This document shows, piece after piece, positions 37,846 to 52,100 of a DNA stretch of 64,000 bases. How positions within the stretch are numbered: the stretch's first letter is position 1; each line of letters begins with the position of its first letter. The position numbers and the translations under genes are program-made. The stretch is from Medicago truncatula (lineage: Eukaryota; Streptophyta; Magnoliopsida; Fabales; Fabaceae), in assembly GCF_003473485.1 (NCBI RefSeq), contig NC_053044.1:38336091-38400090 (forward strand), read 5' to 3'. The notes beneath the pieces were generated by a model. That model ran no database searches. It was given only the letters and a program-made list of their open reading frames with translations, and was not told where the DNA came from.

Positions 37846-38517
37846 TTTTGGTAGGGTGTCTGGGTGTTGTTTTGTGTATTTTGGCTTGATTTGTAATCTC
37901 TAGCTAGTGCCTATTGAGACCATCTGGTGTAGCTCCATTGGAGTGTGTACCTTTGTAGAATTGTATGATTTTCTTAGTCCAATTTTCTAGCTTATGATAG
38001 GGTGGGACCTCAACCCTTCATAGAAGTTGGGTAGAGTGTTCTTTGATGCCGAGTTAGACTCTTGATGAAATTTATTTTTATCGGAAAAAATGAAAAAGAA
38101 ATGTAAAGCTTACCACTTATGTCTGCCTTTTTTTTTTTTTTTTTTTTCTCTCTTTCTTTTCCCTTTCTCACTTTTGTTATTTGAAAGATCGTATTTTCAT
38201 AAAGTTATGGACCTCTGTTGACAGACATTTATTAAACTTTTCCATAAACCTACCGTGTCTTGTGCCTTTTCCTTGTATGTGAAGTGCTATATTTTCGGTT
38301 TCACTTGTTTAACAAAGAGTGTCTGCTTTTCAATTATGTATAAAAACTTCTGTAAGTGTTCGAAAGCAAGAACAATGTTATATGTAGCGAGAAAAAAAAC
38401 TCCAAAAAATATCGAAAGCATATGTGTTCGAATTTCAAAACAATTGAGAAAATTTCAGTTAGTATATGACGGAAAATTTTATAGACTATTTTGAGTTTTG
38501 ATAGATACTCACAGTAA

Positions 38518-38601
38518 GTCCTCGTGAGTATAACTCCGTTGGTAATGCAATACATAGTATATGCAAGATCCTAGTTCAACTCATGCAAAAAAAAAAAAAG
38601 A
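38518..38601 (+). mobile_element. tRNA-derived SINE (short)
   Basis: Head CCTCGTGAGTATAACTCCGT, degraded B box CTAGTTCAACTC, and an A-run. It is flanked by AGATACTCACAGTAA and AGATAATCACAGCAA, a 15-bp target duplication with two mismatches. Confidence 0.65.
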
Positions 38602-39033
38602 AGATAATCACAGCAATCCGATTTCTCTATTGTTTTTTTTTTGTTTTGAATTAATCCTTTATATCTCGTATAACAGCATAGTTGATTGGTAGGTAAAATA
38701 GGTAGATAGATAAAATAAAACACACGCAGAAACGGTCGTTGTAATATTTTCTCTTCTCATTTTCTGTTTTTTTTTTCCTTATTAACGAGTAAAAACAAAA
38801 ACCTGATTCTCAATATTAGTTTTATTCTCTTTCTAAAAACATTTTTTTCCCCTGCATCGCTGTCATCTTCTCTCGTGTTGTGTTCGTGTATCAGGGAAAA
38901 CTCTCTCTCTAGTGCTCAATTTCATAATCCCGCGCGATAATCAAAGGTTAGCTTCCATCAATCACACTTTCACGTAACTTTCTCATTAATTAATCTAATT
39001 AGCACTTGTTAATAATCAACCAGGTTTCAAATC

Positions 39034-42000
39034 ATGAACGGGTCTCCGGATCCACCGTTGGATTCATTTCCCCGGTTACGTCTCCACCAATCAGACGGTC
39101 TATCTCGCCGCTCTTCCTTCGGCGCCGAATCGGATTCTGAACGTTACTGCAGCGCCAGTAACTCAATGATGGGAACACCGAACACCAGCATGAGCATCCG
39201 AAGTGCCGTTACCGTCTTCCACGATTTTTCCGATATCGATTTTGCTTCTTCTTCTAGAACCTTCGATGATTCAAATCGCAAGAGTTTTCAATACGGTTCG
39301 AGTGGATTGGAATTATACGGTGACGAGGGTGATGAGCTTAGTATGACCGGGCTTGATTCGTCGGAGTTGATTGGAAATAACGGAATTGAAGAATCTGATG
39401 GAAATGAAAATGGTGGTGAAGTTGGGGAAAGAGAGATTGAGACGGAAGAGGAAGAGGAAGAGGAATTTTCGGAAGGTGATGATTCTATGTTCAATTATGG
39501 GAGTGGATGCGATGGTGATAATGAGAATGAGTTTTATTCGATGAAAGGTGAAAATGTATCGAGTGAGTTTTATTCTTCGAGGAGTGTGAGTTTATACGAA
39601 GAAGGAGAGGTTCGAAATGAGAATCCATTGCTTATGAATTCTTCTGTGGCTTTTGGTTCACATGATTTGGATGATTTTTTGCTACAAAATGGTCCAGTTT
39701 CTGTTGTGTCTGACCTGTTTTATAATCCACGAGAAAGTAATAATCGAGTTGAAGAACATGGGGTAAGTTCTGTTCGAAAAGAAGAGAAGGACTCACTCAT
39801 TGTCAATGATGAAGTTGAAGAAACAAAAGATATTGGTGATCGAGAAGCTTTAGAAGAGGTGAGGGATAGGGATAGGGATAGGGATAGGGACAGGGACAGG
39901 GATGCTCCTGTTTCTTGTGAAGTTCAATGTGCTGACAATTCACCTGATTTGGATCTTCTGCCAGAAGAAGATCCTCAGAAGAGTTTGAATATCACGGATG
40001 GTGGAAGTGAGGGAAAGGGAAATCGATATAGTAAGAATGATGAAGCTGGTGCCTCTGGTGATGCTCAAAGGGAAAATCTGGATTTAGATAATTTTGAATT
40101 CAAGTCTGATCAATTTTGTGATAATAGAGATGATGTAAGTACTTCCAACGTATCAGTTCATGTAGAGAATGTGGATGCAAAATCATTTAAGAATCTTAAA
40201 CCAATTGTGCTTCCGTCGAATGGCGGAACAAGGAAAATATTAGAGAGGTCTTCCACTTCGACAAATGTGTTAGAAAAAAGTCACGTGATATCTAAGGTGA
40301 GCAATGTGTACTCTACTCCTGTTGTGTTTCAAGTTATAGTTTCCAAACCTTTGCAGTTATTATATGTGCTAATTTAATTTGTACATTTTTTTATTAATAT
40401 GTAAAACCAAGGTTTAAAATTGTAGTTATAGTTGAGTAGTGACCATAGTTGCATGACGGCTAATGTGGTCTGATTTGGGATTCAATTGCAGCATTATGCA
40501 GTTGTGGCTCAATTTTCGTCATTGATGCATTAGATGACGCAGTTCGTAATTTAAAGCATTGTATAAACCCATTAGTTTTATATGGTATTTCTAACTTGAT
40601 TATTAACTAAACAGGCACAATGTTCAGGAAGGCCAACTGGGCTGAGTGTTGAAACTGTTAATTCTGTTCATAATTTAATGAGATGCATTCAATTGAAACT
40701 AGAGCTTGTAATCTCAAGTGTTAATTTTTTTAAAAAATTGAAATATTGGATGAATGACCCATTCAATTAGATTTCCCTTTTTTCTTTTTGCTGTTGAAAA
40801 AGGCTATTTTATTTGCCATCTCATCTCATGAAAAAGATGGTGGAAAGTGTTGTCGAAGACTGACTTGAGACATTTTTGCAATTATTATTCTGCCTGCCTA
40901 TACAGGGTTTAATGTTTCACTAAATATTGCAGATAGAGGACTCTGAGCTAAGTGAATTCTATGACGAGGTTGTTCAGGAAATGGAAGAAATTTTGCTGGA
41001 GTCTATGGATTCTCCTGCGGCTAGGTTTTCCGTGGGTAACAGAATGTTTGATCCACAACAGTCCGTGCCTTCAAGAGATGGTGGATTGACTGCTTCTACT
41101 TCTAGTACAGATGATGCTTGCCTGCTAGTTAAGCGCCCAAGAAGAATAGATAGGATTGAAGTGGTAGGTGCAAGGCAGAAAAGAGGGGATGTTTCTTTCA
41201 GTGAAAGATTGGTTGGGGTGAAGGAATACACTGTTTATAAAATAAAAGTGTGGAGCGGCAAGGATCAGTGGGAGGTTGAAAAGCGATATCGTGATTTCTT
41301 AACTCTTCATCGTTGCATGAAATCCTTATTTAACGAGCAAGGCTGGACCTTACCTTTGCCTTGGTCTTCTGTTGAAAAGGAATCAAAGATATTTAGAAGT
41401 GCATCTCTTGATATTATTGCGAAGAGAAGTGTTCTCATTCAAGAGTGTTTACAGTCTATTCTCTGTTCCAGGTTCTTTTCAAGTCCTCCAAGAGCACTTG
41501 TTTGGTTTTTGTCCCCTGAAGATTCCCATCCCAGTTCACCTGTGTCAAACTCTCCAGTGTCTCTGTCTTCTTTTACAAGAGGGGAAAATATTCGAAACTC
41601 TTCCACTTGGGGGAAGACCATATCACTTATTGTTGAAATTCCATCAAATAAATCAACGAGGCAGTTGTTAGAAGCACAACATCACACATGTGCTGGATGC
41701 CATAGGCATTTTGATGATGGAAATAGTTCAATTTGGGATTTTGTACAGACATTTGGCTGGGGGAAGCCTCGACTTTGTGAATATACTGGTCAACTGTTCT
41801 GCTCTTCTTGCCATACAAATGAGACTGCAGTCTTGCCAGCCAGGGTTCTACATCATTGGGATTTCACTCATTATCCAGTTTCTCAGCTGGCAAAGTCATA
41901 TCTGGATTCCATACATGAACATGTAATTTTGGATTTAATGCTTTCCCGCTATTTTCATCCTATATTCTCTCTGATGCATGCTTATGCCCAAAATCTCTTA

Positions 42001-45000
42001 TGTGTAAGCTAACTAGAAAGTGATGTTTCTATCTCTTCTCTTTGTTGGGTACCAAAAGCTTGGATTTGGTAGAATCTAGTACACTGATAGAGTAATTGCT
42101 AGTTTTAAGGAATGCTGTTCATTTGCTTCTACAGTGAACATTGGGCACACAGACTGTGAAGTGATGAAAAGTGACTACACTAATGCATACAAATTGATGC
42201 ATGCTAAGCTGTTATTGGCAAATTCCTTGTGAATATTAAATTTTATGGCCTTTATTGGTTACCTTAATTTTCCTTGTTATATTCACTTACTGGATTTAGC
42301 TGTCATTGACTTGTAACTTTGGGTTTGAATCCGATATCGTAAAGGAACCCCTATAAAGTTTTCAGAGTATAAAATAGAAAACAATTGCACAACTTAGAGG
42401 ATTGAACATGAATATATGTGTTGTTTAACCAGATCTTTTATGTTACTTAGTAGAGGATCACATGCTTTGTGTCACTGCCGTTAATCCCCTTATTTTAACC
42501 TCGTTTTGTTTTGAAATTTCTCCTGCAGCCCATGCTTTGTGTCACTGCCGTTAATCCCTTCCTTGTGTCAAAGGTCCCAGCCTTGCTTCATGTTATGAGT
42601 GTTAGGAAAAAAATTGGAACAATGCTTCCATATGTCCGCTGCCCATTCCGGAGGTCCATCAACAAAGGAGTTGGAAATCGGAGATATCTTCTTGAAAGCA
42701 ATGACTTTTTTGCTCTTAGAGATTTGATTGATCTGTCAAAAGGAGTCTTTGCTGGTTAGATTTTATTTTTTACTTCATATATTGTGTCTTTGCTAGTCCG
42801 CGTAGATGTGTTACATTTTCTTTGATAAATTAATTTGGGTTTGATGGAATGATATCTTAAGCCGTTTCTAGTACTTGCTCTTAAAACCGAAATTCACATT
42901 CTGATCGATCAGATTTTATTACCGAAATTCCTCATGTTTTCCCTGCTTTGATTGGCTGCCTTTATTGCAAATGTCTACCTCCAGTCCTATTTATTTTTTG
43001 GTTCTTATGCAAGTTGGTTTCTTATAATGAGTGTTCAAGGTATTTTTTAAAAAATAATTAGCATTGACTCCTTTGAATATGCTTCCTTGGTCTTCGTGAT
43101 TAGTCTTTTGTTTCTTATAAGTAAGACTAGAGGAGTACGTATTAATAATAATGTGGATATCTTGGTCTAACTGATTATGGACTCGTATCATTTTGAGTAA
43201 CTTCATGTATGATATGATAGGGCCCCTATAATAACCTAAGTACGGAGAAAGAAAAGGTTGATACAGGGAATTATGGCCCAGAGAGATAATGGAAAGGTTT
43301 CCATCAACATTCTGGGAAATAACTAAGTTGGCAGCAGGATGGTAGGGGTTGTGTGATTCAGCTGAAGGGGATAGTGAGGGAGCTGGTATTTACTGAGATT
43401 AGGCTGTTAATAGTTGGGACTTTTCTGGGAGAGACTTAGCACTCTCGAATTGCCTTGGCCATTTGTTTTTCTGGTTTCTGCTTTGTATTTTCGGTATCCA
43501 GGACCTGTTATCACCTCGATACAGGTCTGGATTTCCCGGTAATACAGTTTCAGTGCCCTGTTTTACTGTTTTCCTGGTACCTATCAATGCATGCCTTGCA
43601 TGTTTTTTTGCCCGTAATTGCCAATTAATTTATGCCCTCTTTTTTATACCGTTCTCTAATAAGAAGTTTGACAGAATACCATGCAACGCTATTTATTGTG
43701 ACCAGTGATCACTTTTGAAGTCTTTATGTGGAATTCCCTATATCTGGTGTCTCTGATTTATATCATCTGTTATGCAGCACTGCCTGTGATGGTCGAAACT
43801 GTGTCGAGGAAAATCCTGGAACACATTACTGATCAATGCCTCGTATGCTGTGATGTGGGAATCCCATGTAGTGCCCGACAAGATTGCAGTGATCCATCTT
43901 CTCTCATTTTCCCATTTCAGGTTTGTATCTGTCAGTGCTAAGATTCTGTACTATAGAATTAGTTGAGGAAAAGAATGAGTTTATAAATGAAAAAAATAAT
44001 GATTTCTTAGAATTCTAATTAGGCTGCCAATAAATTGTATGTTGGATTGCTTTTAATGTAAAAAGTTGATCATACAGACTATGCAAAAAGACTTCACAGG
44101 CATTTTGTGGATATTCTTTTTTCTTTTTTAATTTAAAAACTGTGGAAAAGACTTCAGAAAAATTAATTGTAATAATTGAATTTGTGAGTTAGTTTATAAC
44201 GGTCGTCTATACATGAGTGAGAAAAAGCAACTTGTATAGTAATATTTAGGTTTAATTTTGACTTATGGTCTCCACGACCTATGTGCAGCCCCCTCGATTA
44301 CATTTTTTTTTTTTTGGTCATAATCAAGTCTCCAAAAGAATCAACTTATATACCAGTTTATCATCCAATTGCTATTAAAATAATTGAGAACGCATGATTT
44401 TCAGATGTAACATAACTTGTTGCTAAGTTGGTCAGCTTAAAGGACTCGTGACATGTAGGACTAAAATGCATGGTTTATTGGTTTATTTTTTTTCAAAAAT
44501 ATCAAATCTATTTTAATCATTCATGGTATAATAGATTCATTTAAATGACCAATCTGGCAACATGTCAATTAGATTTCCTGCAGTCTAGAGTTGGATTCAT
44601 AATGGGTATATGGGGATACTATATTTTCCCTATCCTCTAATGCCTCGACATATTTACTCTTTTGTCAGTCTGGAATTCTTTTGATCTATTAAAAAAGAGC
44701 AATCTTAATACTATAAAGCTAAATTATCAACAGGAAGACGACATTGAAAGGTGCAAATCTTGTCAGTCGGTTTTCCATAAACATTGCTTTAGAAAGCTTT
44801 CAAATTGTCCTTGTGGGGAACAACTCAGACTGAACAAGTCAAGGAGTTTTGCTAACAGAGTAAGTCAATGGGGAGGTGGTGGAACAAAAGGAGCTTTTGA
44901 CTTGTTAGGCAAGGGACTAAGTTCTGGGTTGTCACCTAGGTTTCTCTCTGGATTATTTACAAAAGAAAAGCCTGAGAAAACAAGGGAGCATCAAGGCGAA

Positions 45001-45042
45001 AATATCATCTTAATGGGTTCCTTACCAAGCAATTCTTTATGA
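39034..45042 (+). CDS. PX-domain protein with C-terminal Rubicon-homology (DUF4206) zinc domain
   Basis: Five exons (39034-40296, 40933-41922, 42529-42754, 43778-43920, 44734-45042) give 976 residues. Residues 1 to ~510 are acidic, Ser-rich and probably disordered, with a Glu-rich run and an Asp-Arg dipeptide run at about 277-290. A PX domain follows at about 515-617 (YTVYKIKVWSGKDQWEVEKR, RYRDFLTLH, ALVWFLSP); PX domains bind phosphoinositides. From ~670 come paired zinc ligands (CAGCHRHF, GQLFCSSCHTN) and HHWDFTHYPVS. The C-terminal RING-like CKSCQSVFHKHCF...CPCG completes a DUF4206/Rubicon-homology domain. In animals that domain binds Rab7 on late endosomes. A role in endosome, vacuole or autophagy traffic is inferred. 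A leader intron probably ends at CAACCAG, 10 bases before the ATG. Intron 3 contains an interspersed repeat. Confidence 0.92.
39863..39902 (+). repeat. Coding hexanucleotide microsatellite (GGGATA/GGGACA)
   Basis: Six to seven tandem hexamers encode alternating Asp-Arg (RDRDRDRDRDRDRD). The run is in frame and would change protein length in steps of two residues by slippage. Confidence 0.85.
43085..43612. repeat. Interspersed repeat copy B, in PX gene intron 3
   Basis: Collinear with 35075-36025 but without the SINE and without the tandem duplication. It gives the empty-site version of the SINE insertion (CCTATAATAACCTAAGTACG). Confidence 0.75.
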
Positions 45043-46622
45043 TCAGAAGTCAGAACTTGTACCTTAATGTTGTATTAGCTTTTTCTTTTTTAACTCAAAT
45101 GTTGTATTTGCTATACCACAAATTATGTTGCACATCTTAGGATGATTCTTCAATAATCACAGTTGTGTATGTAGTCATTTTTTGGGGTTGTCATTCTTTG
45201 TAACAAAAATTCATGTATAATATAAGTTTCTTTTCTTCATTCGTTTCTTCTGTCTGTGCTTACAATTTTTTTCACTGAATGTATTCGAGCAAACAACACA
45301 TGGGTGGAATCGTTGGATTTTGGATCTGGGTTGATACAAAATAAATTGTTAGTCGATGTAGAATCTATTAAAATATACAAAAGTTGAATAAAACCACCTT
45401 GCACATTTGAAATATGTGAACCGTCTAAAATTATTTTAAAAAATGTTGATTTGTATGATGTGAAATTTCCTAGCTGGACTTGATAATTGAAAATAAAAGA
45501 AATTTTTGTTCAAGATTGAGACCAAGGAGCTCAAGTTTGCAGTTTGAATCTTCATATTGTGTGAGTCACATATATGATGACAACACTCCCCTGATCATTT
45601 TCACTACTTGATGGCTTTGATATCACTCCCAAGAAAAGAAAAGAAAAAAGGATTTTATCTTCTTCATATGTAAATTTGAAGTTCGTAATAGTGTCACAAA
45701 TTGGATGGTAACTATTATTTGTTTATATTTGTAGACTATTTCTACTCCTCTCTTTCCTGATACTTTTCTAGTCTTCTCTTGCAAATATCAACTGATATAG
45801 TGACATGTTTGTTTTTTCTGTTAGCTTATAAGTGCGTTTAGTAATTGATCTTTTTAATGCTACCTTTTTAGTTCTTCATGGCAAGTTTCAATGTTGCAGT
45901 TCAGTGGTAATGGAATTTGCCTTGATTTTAAGAGCGACTTTTCTAATTTTAAGTTAACTTCTTTAAATGACAGTTTGAAAAAAGGCAATTGATTCCACTA
46001 GAAGTAATGTAGCTGCCACAGTACTGAAGGGAGTCAAGCAAAACATGAGTGATCTCTGCTAAATGTATTTTAGAAGTCAAACAAAGAAATGAAGATGTCC
46101 ATTAGTGTTATTAGAAACATGAGTGATATCTGCTAAACGTACTTTAGAAGTCAAACAAAGAAATGAAAATTTCCACACATAGTTAACATAGTACAAAAGA
46201 ACACATTTTCAAAATTAGTGGCACAATCCAACATTTATACACTAAAAAATATAGTAAGAAAGTTTTCAAACATGCAATAAACATTGATAACTATGGATAT
46301 TTAAGAATCATAGGAAAATCAATGCTTGGTCAGATTAGTTCTTACAAGAATTCATAACTAATTACATGTATGGCATCTCTATGAGAAGTATTAGCAGAAA
46401 GCATTAGCCAAATTGTATTTATACCTTCTTCAACTGCTAATCTTCACCTAAATATAAAATATATCATCTGTTGCTATTTATTTCAACATTATGTGATTCA
46501 TTTTGCTAACAGTATTATTTCACTCTTCCTTCCTCCTTCCTTATATTCATTCTTTCTATGGTGTAAAGTTGATGTTCAGAAAATTGAAGCTATAATTTGG
46601 TTTAGTCCTAAGCAAGCCAATA
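45043..46622. other. Spacer between convergent genes
   Basis: Holds the 3' ends of the PX gene (plus) and the membrane-protein gene (minus). A 75-bp direct duplication (landmark ACATGAGTGAT, then AGAAGTCAAACAAAGAAATG) lies at about 46042-46170. Nothing coding was recognised. Confidence 0.5.
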
Positions 46623-49171
46623 TCATCTAACACATTGATATGAGTCGGGGTAGCGGGTTGACAAGACATAATGTTTCAGCTTCATTCCCAAAGTGAAAAT
46701 ACCATAGCATGGAATATGCAGTAATGCCACAGCAAAGTACCTAGAAATGAATCACAAGCCATAGAAAACAGGGTCACTAAAATGAACTTAAGTATATACG
46801 CAAAGCTAAATATCCTAAGTCCTGACAATAGTTTACAATTACTACTTCATAGGAATCAAGCATCATAAAAGCTCTAGAACTAAAGAATGGAAATGAGGCA
46901 AGATTTTTTTAACTAATTTTGCATAAGATAATGAGAAAGGAGTAAAATTCATACCATAGTGGAGCATATGAGGATGATAAGTCAAGAAATGGATAAGGCC
47001 ACCTGTTTTTCAAAACAAGAAAACTTATGTTAGACAGTGATGTACTGTGTTTTTTTCTAAGTAGTTGAAATAAAACTAAAAAACAAAGGCTTATACCAGA
47101 GATATTTGCAAGCATGAACAATCCATTGGAAAATCACATATGCGACTGTCCATAAGCAAAAGTATCCCATTCGAAACCAAGGGAAAGGCTGAAGGAGCAA
47201 AACGAAGAAGAGTATGATTTCCATATAAGCACAAACAATGGAAGTTTAGAATTAAATGGAATTCAATGCAAGAACTCACCAGGCAATTTAAAGCTGTATC
47301 ACCTATGAGGAAAATAGCATTGATTGAGTGCATAATGATTACCAACTGCCACAAAAGAATACTATAATCAATATAAGTGGTTTAATTTCCAAGTTTTGAA
47401 GTCTCTTATTTTTTTCCTAGGAGAAACCCCCTGAATGAATGAGTTCATAGAAGATACTTACAAAGTTTAGATTGTAATCTTTGATGGTTAGAAATGGAAC
47501 AAATACAAACCAAAATACACAATCAGTGAGCAATGCAGCACCTGCATTTATCTATTCACAAGTAAAGAAACTAAAATCAATTATAAAATCAACTGGTTTA
47601 GTTCGAGCTAAGGCTTGAAATGGATTTAAAAATACTTTCACAGCATATAATATACTAACATTTGCTTATTAAAAAAAAAAATGAAAAGATCAACCATCAT
47701 TGAAGTTTAATCAAAAATATATGAAAATTGAAAAAATATGTACCTGGAATGTTATTTGAAAAATATAACCCCAAGTTCCAGCATGTTGGCGAACAATAAC
47801 TTCTTCGGAGGCTCCCAAATTTTTCTCTTGGTCTGATGCATTAGAACTTTGTGGGAGTATATGAACATCAAATATTCCTTGCTCTGCATCTCCATCAACA
47901 TTATCAACCTTATTATCACCACTTGATTTCTTATGATGTTGGTAACATCCATGCATGGAAAGTATTGATCCTAGCTGCAATATCAATCCAATCATAAAAG
48001 GACAATAAATATATAAGAGATTATATAGTATATGATGGAGAAGAGTAACATAACCAATAATATTCTAAGATATTGAATTGAAGCATTTATACTTACCCCA
48101 AAGTAAAAAGTGATTGAAGCAAATGTCCACCTTGTTTCAGAAACCATAAAAAAAAAAAAAAAATCAAAATCAAAATCAAATTAAATGCTAAAAAAATAAT
48201 CTGAGTATATGGTGGTTAATTAATACTGCAAGAGTTGAAATATTGTCTGGCTATAAATGGTTATTGCTCAAATTAGCTTCATGAATGATGTAAGGCAATA
48301 ACTTTCTTAAAAGGAAAATTAAAATAGACTTCTAACTAACAAATTAGCATCATATTGATTGATCACAAAAGCCTTAACTTCAAAAGCAGTGAGGGAGTAA
48401 TTGCAATAATATATAGTGTCCCTTCAGCTAGCAAGCTACATTATAGTTAACTATTTACTCCTTTCATCTCATATTATAGTATAACAACAAAAACTATCTC
48501 ATTTTAAATATCTTTTCATAATAGCAATGAAATATTAATTAATATTTTTTTCTATTATATTCTTAATCATTTATCAATATCCCATCTTCAACTCTTCTAA
48601 CTAATATGAAAGTGTAGAAAATTATACAATATTTTGTATGAAACCTAAAATATTAATCACATTTCTTAATTCATGTGTTAAAATCTTAAAACAAATTATA
48701 ATTAATGTATATATACATAGGCCTCATTCATAATGTTCTTCCAAAAGATACCAAATATTAAAACAAAATAAAAGAAAAAATGAAAACTTACTGAGTGTAG
48801 TACAATAAAATTTCTCCTCCATCAACAACAACATTGACAATGAGTAGAACCAAAAGCACAATAAACGCAAAAACTCGAAAAGCCAAAAGCCAAGCAGGGT
48901 GAATTCCTTTCAAACAAGGCTTCCAAGTTTCATCCTCATACAAAATTGCTGAATTTTCCTCTTGTTTTTCTCTTCCACTACCATTTCTAGCTGAAACATT
49001 TCTTGAACGTTTTTCATACTTCCATAGAAGCAATGATGAGAAAATGATTGAAAGCAAAACCCAAATAGCACAAAGCAAAACCCTCCAATTAATCCAATAA
49101 CTCTGAGTATTTGTCTTAACAGTCATAATGGGTTCCCATGAGCCTTTAGGAGAGCCTGTTAGAAAACTCAT
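46623..49171 (-). CDS. Plant multi-pass membrane protein, uncharacterised family
   Basis: Eight exons on the minus strand (49171-48792, 48130-48097, 47974-47744, 47551-47462, 47345-47280, 47188-47097, 47002-46955, 46740-46623) give 352 residues ending in TGA. About seven hydrophobic segments are visible: WINWRVLLCAIWVLLSIIFS, LLAFRVFAFIVLLVLLIVNV, the segment around TFASITFYFGLGSI, AALLTDCVFWFVFVPFL, LVIIMHSINAIFLIGDTALN, GYFCLWTVAYVIFQWIVHAC and YFAVALLHIPCYGIFTLGMK. A hydrophilic loop of about 60 residues follows segment three (SGDNKVDNVDGDAEQG...). It resembles a plant-specific group of transmembrane proteins of unknown function (the At1g70505/At3g27770 group, from memory and not certain). 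The exons join in frame throughout. No signal peptide cleavage site is obvious. Confidence 0.87.
47590..47685 (+). mobile_element. Degraded SINE-like fragment in an intron
   Basis: AACTGGTTTAGTTCGAGCTAA, then ATGGATTTAAA and a tail CATATAATATACTAACATTTG with an A-run recall the SINE at 35228. It sits antisense to the host gene, in intron 3. Confidence 0.4.
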
Positions 49172-52100
49172 GATGAATAAAAATCACTTTTTTTACTTTT
49201 TTTTTTTTCTTCTTCTGATTTTTCACAGTAAAAATGGCAAGAGAATGAACAAAATGAATGCTTTTTCTGTTATTTTACTGATCACACAAAACAAAACAAG
49301 CCCAGAAAGAAAAGATATAAACTTTGAAATGGGTTTAATCAAAATCTCTGTTTTATGCACTTCAATGATAAACTACTCATATCATGAGGTTTACATGCAT
49401 CACAAAATAGGAACAAGAAGTGCTCAAATTTAGGAGACCAAAAAGTATGAACTCTTGACACATATTGACTACATTAAATGTTTTTTTGATTAAAACTAAA
49501 AAGATACGAAACTTAGATGAATTTTTGAACAAAAAAAATACACCGACAGTTACAATAGTAGATTGAAACTTGCAAGGAAAAGAAAGAGAATGTGAAGAGA
49601 AGATGCTTTGCTTTTGTTTTTGTATGTAGAAATTTAAAACTGTTGAAGAGGTTATAGAGAAGAAGAAGGGAAGGAAAGAAAAGGATAGTGTGCTTTGGGA
49701 GCAAGTTTCTTTCTTCTACACTCTTTGCTTTTTTTATTTTATTTTTTTATTATATATATGCTGTCTAATATTTGATTGACACATATCATATGTACATTTT
49801 AAATTATTCCAAAACTACTAACATGAATGTTTGTTGTTGTTGTTATTAATTTGTTTATTACCAACCTTGTTGTATTTATTGAGTGACTTGAGAGAGACTC
49901 AGAATGAAAAGGACAGGGCATAGTATTATTTTGGGTTTATTTGCATTTGAATGTTTGTATAGTGGAGATGTTGCTTGTTTGTTTTGGTTGCAATTATGTT
50001 TTTTTACATGAGTTGCATTTGCATATTTTGGACCGTTCAATCTAAATCGTATGGTTTGTAATTTAATGTTATATACTACTCAAATCACGTCGTTAAAAAT
50101 GTGAGCTATTTGATTTTGATCAAACGACTTATAATTTTCAACAAATGATATTGTTTTAAATTGGCTTTGGGTTTTGGTATGAGTTTTTGTTGCTAATAAA
50201 GGAGGAAAGTACAAAAGAGAAAAATGTTAAATTTAGAAGTGGGAAAAAAAGGGTAAAATACCTCCTTTGAGGTTAATATATGGGTACATTAAAGTGTAGA
50301 AAACATTGATATGTAGGAGTACTCAAAAAAGAAAAAATTGATGTGTAGGAGTGAACAATGATTTGGAACATGATGGTTGATTTTAATGATTATATTCGTT
50401 CGTTAAACTTGAAATTTATGTTATAATTACTAGATGATTAGTATTTCAACTTTGCAATATGTTTCAAATATAGACTAAAAAATAGGAAGGTCTAGATCAA
50501 TAATGTGATTATTTTAGAGATAGACAATTCATTACCAAGTGATTTGAGGAATGAAATTAAGTTTGATGAGAAATTAGAATAATATTACTATTATTGTTAA
50601 AACAGCAACTGTTTTGTCCTAGGGGTGTCTTGCAGTGGAAGCATGAGAATGTTGTTTTTGTTGCTTTTTTGGGGTCATGTAATGGGGCCCACTAGTGAGA
50701 CCACACATAGACTGGACTCCTTGGAGTAGGGACAACATTGACAGCTATGAGATGAGACCATTGAATTGAAATGGCCAAATCCACAGGCACAACTGGCACT
50801 GTACTACGCAATGCATTTTTACAGCTACGTAATTCAAAATTCCTAATCAGACAATTTCTTAACTTATTCCTTTTTTTTTTTTTTTTTTTTTTTTAAACTT
50901 GGATAATATTATGGCAGTGTAAAAAAAAATAAAAATGAGAGAGTTGATAAAGTCATCGTGAATGAATGAAGCAATATTTTTTCTAGTGATAAATGAATGA
51001 AGCTCCTCGAGTTGGATAGATGGTACATGCAGAAAACAAGAGTGGTCCAATCCAATATATAGATGGTAAATGCAAACTTATAAAATGGAATCTGAATTTG
51101 TCCTCCTCGGGGTTTGAATAATGAATGGTTGGGAAATTTCTTGAACAAAAAGTAAAAACAGGAGTCAGGACCGTGGCAAGAAAATCCAAATTTCATATGG
51201 CTTTTTACATTGATTGACTTTATACTAATCAATGGGGTCAAGCTATTATCAAACGACAAGATAAAAGATACCACATCTGATTTACTTTATTTAATATATG
51301 CGTCAAAAGTTTGAAGAGGCAACAAATATATATATATGACTGTGTGTGATTCCTGAATATGATAGCTAAAACATGATTACTAATTATGCACTAATATATT
51401 TTCTATGATTTGGATTCCATAAGCTTGGTGAAATAGTTATATTTTGCCGTGTGATATATAATTTTGGGTTTTCTTTAAGACTGTGTTTTTATTTGATGAG
51501 CTGATAGGTGAAATATTTGTTAATGATAAAGTTGATTGCATCAGCCAAAAAGATGATTGAAAATAAAAAGAGGTATAAAAAAACCGCCATCAATGCTAAC
51601 TTTAGCTTCGTAGAGAGGGTTACACATCAATGGTTCGTGACTTTATGCTTAGAAAATGCATGTTTTTATCCCAAGACTATAAAAAAGCATGAAGATGTAA
51701 TGTAATCACTCATTCGCTTGTTGTGCACGGTAAAAAGGCATCTTGTAGTGATTTACTATATTTTTAAATATATAAATAACGAAATAGAGAAATAGGAGAG
51801 ATAGGTGAGATTTACTATATAAAAGGCATCTTATAGTAATTTACTGTATTTTAAATATAATTTACTATATTATAAAAAGGCATCATTGGGACATGAGTTC
51901 GGTGTGGGGAGAGGAGGAATAGGAGAGATGATATAAAAACCCTCTCTCCATTTCTTAAATGTTGTAGAAATGGACAAATCAGCTGATAAAAAAAAATAGA
52001 AGTGGACATCTTCAATACCGTTTTGTTCGGTAGAACTATAATTTTGATACAAATAGAAAATATCATTGTAAAAACTGTTTTGTTTTTGGAGAATTTGTCG

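Noticed and set aside
40610..40680. Possible small extra exon in PX gene intron 1
   Set aside because: An AACAG acceptor is present but there is no suitable donor, and the 40296-to-40933 junction already keeps the frame.
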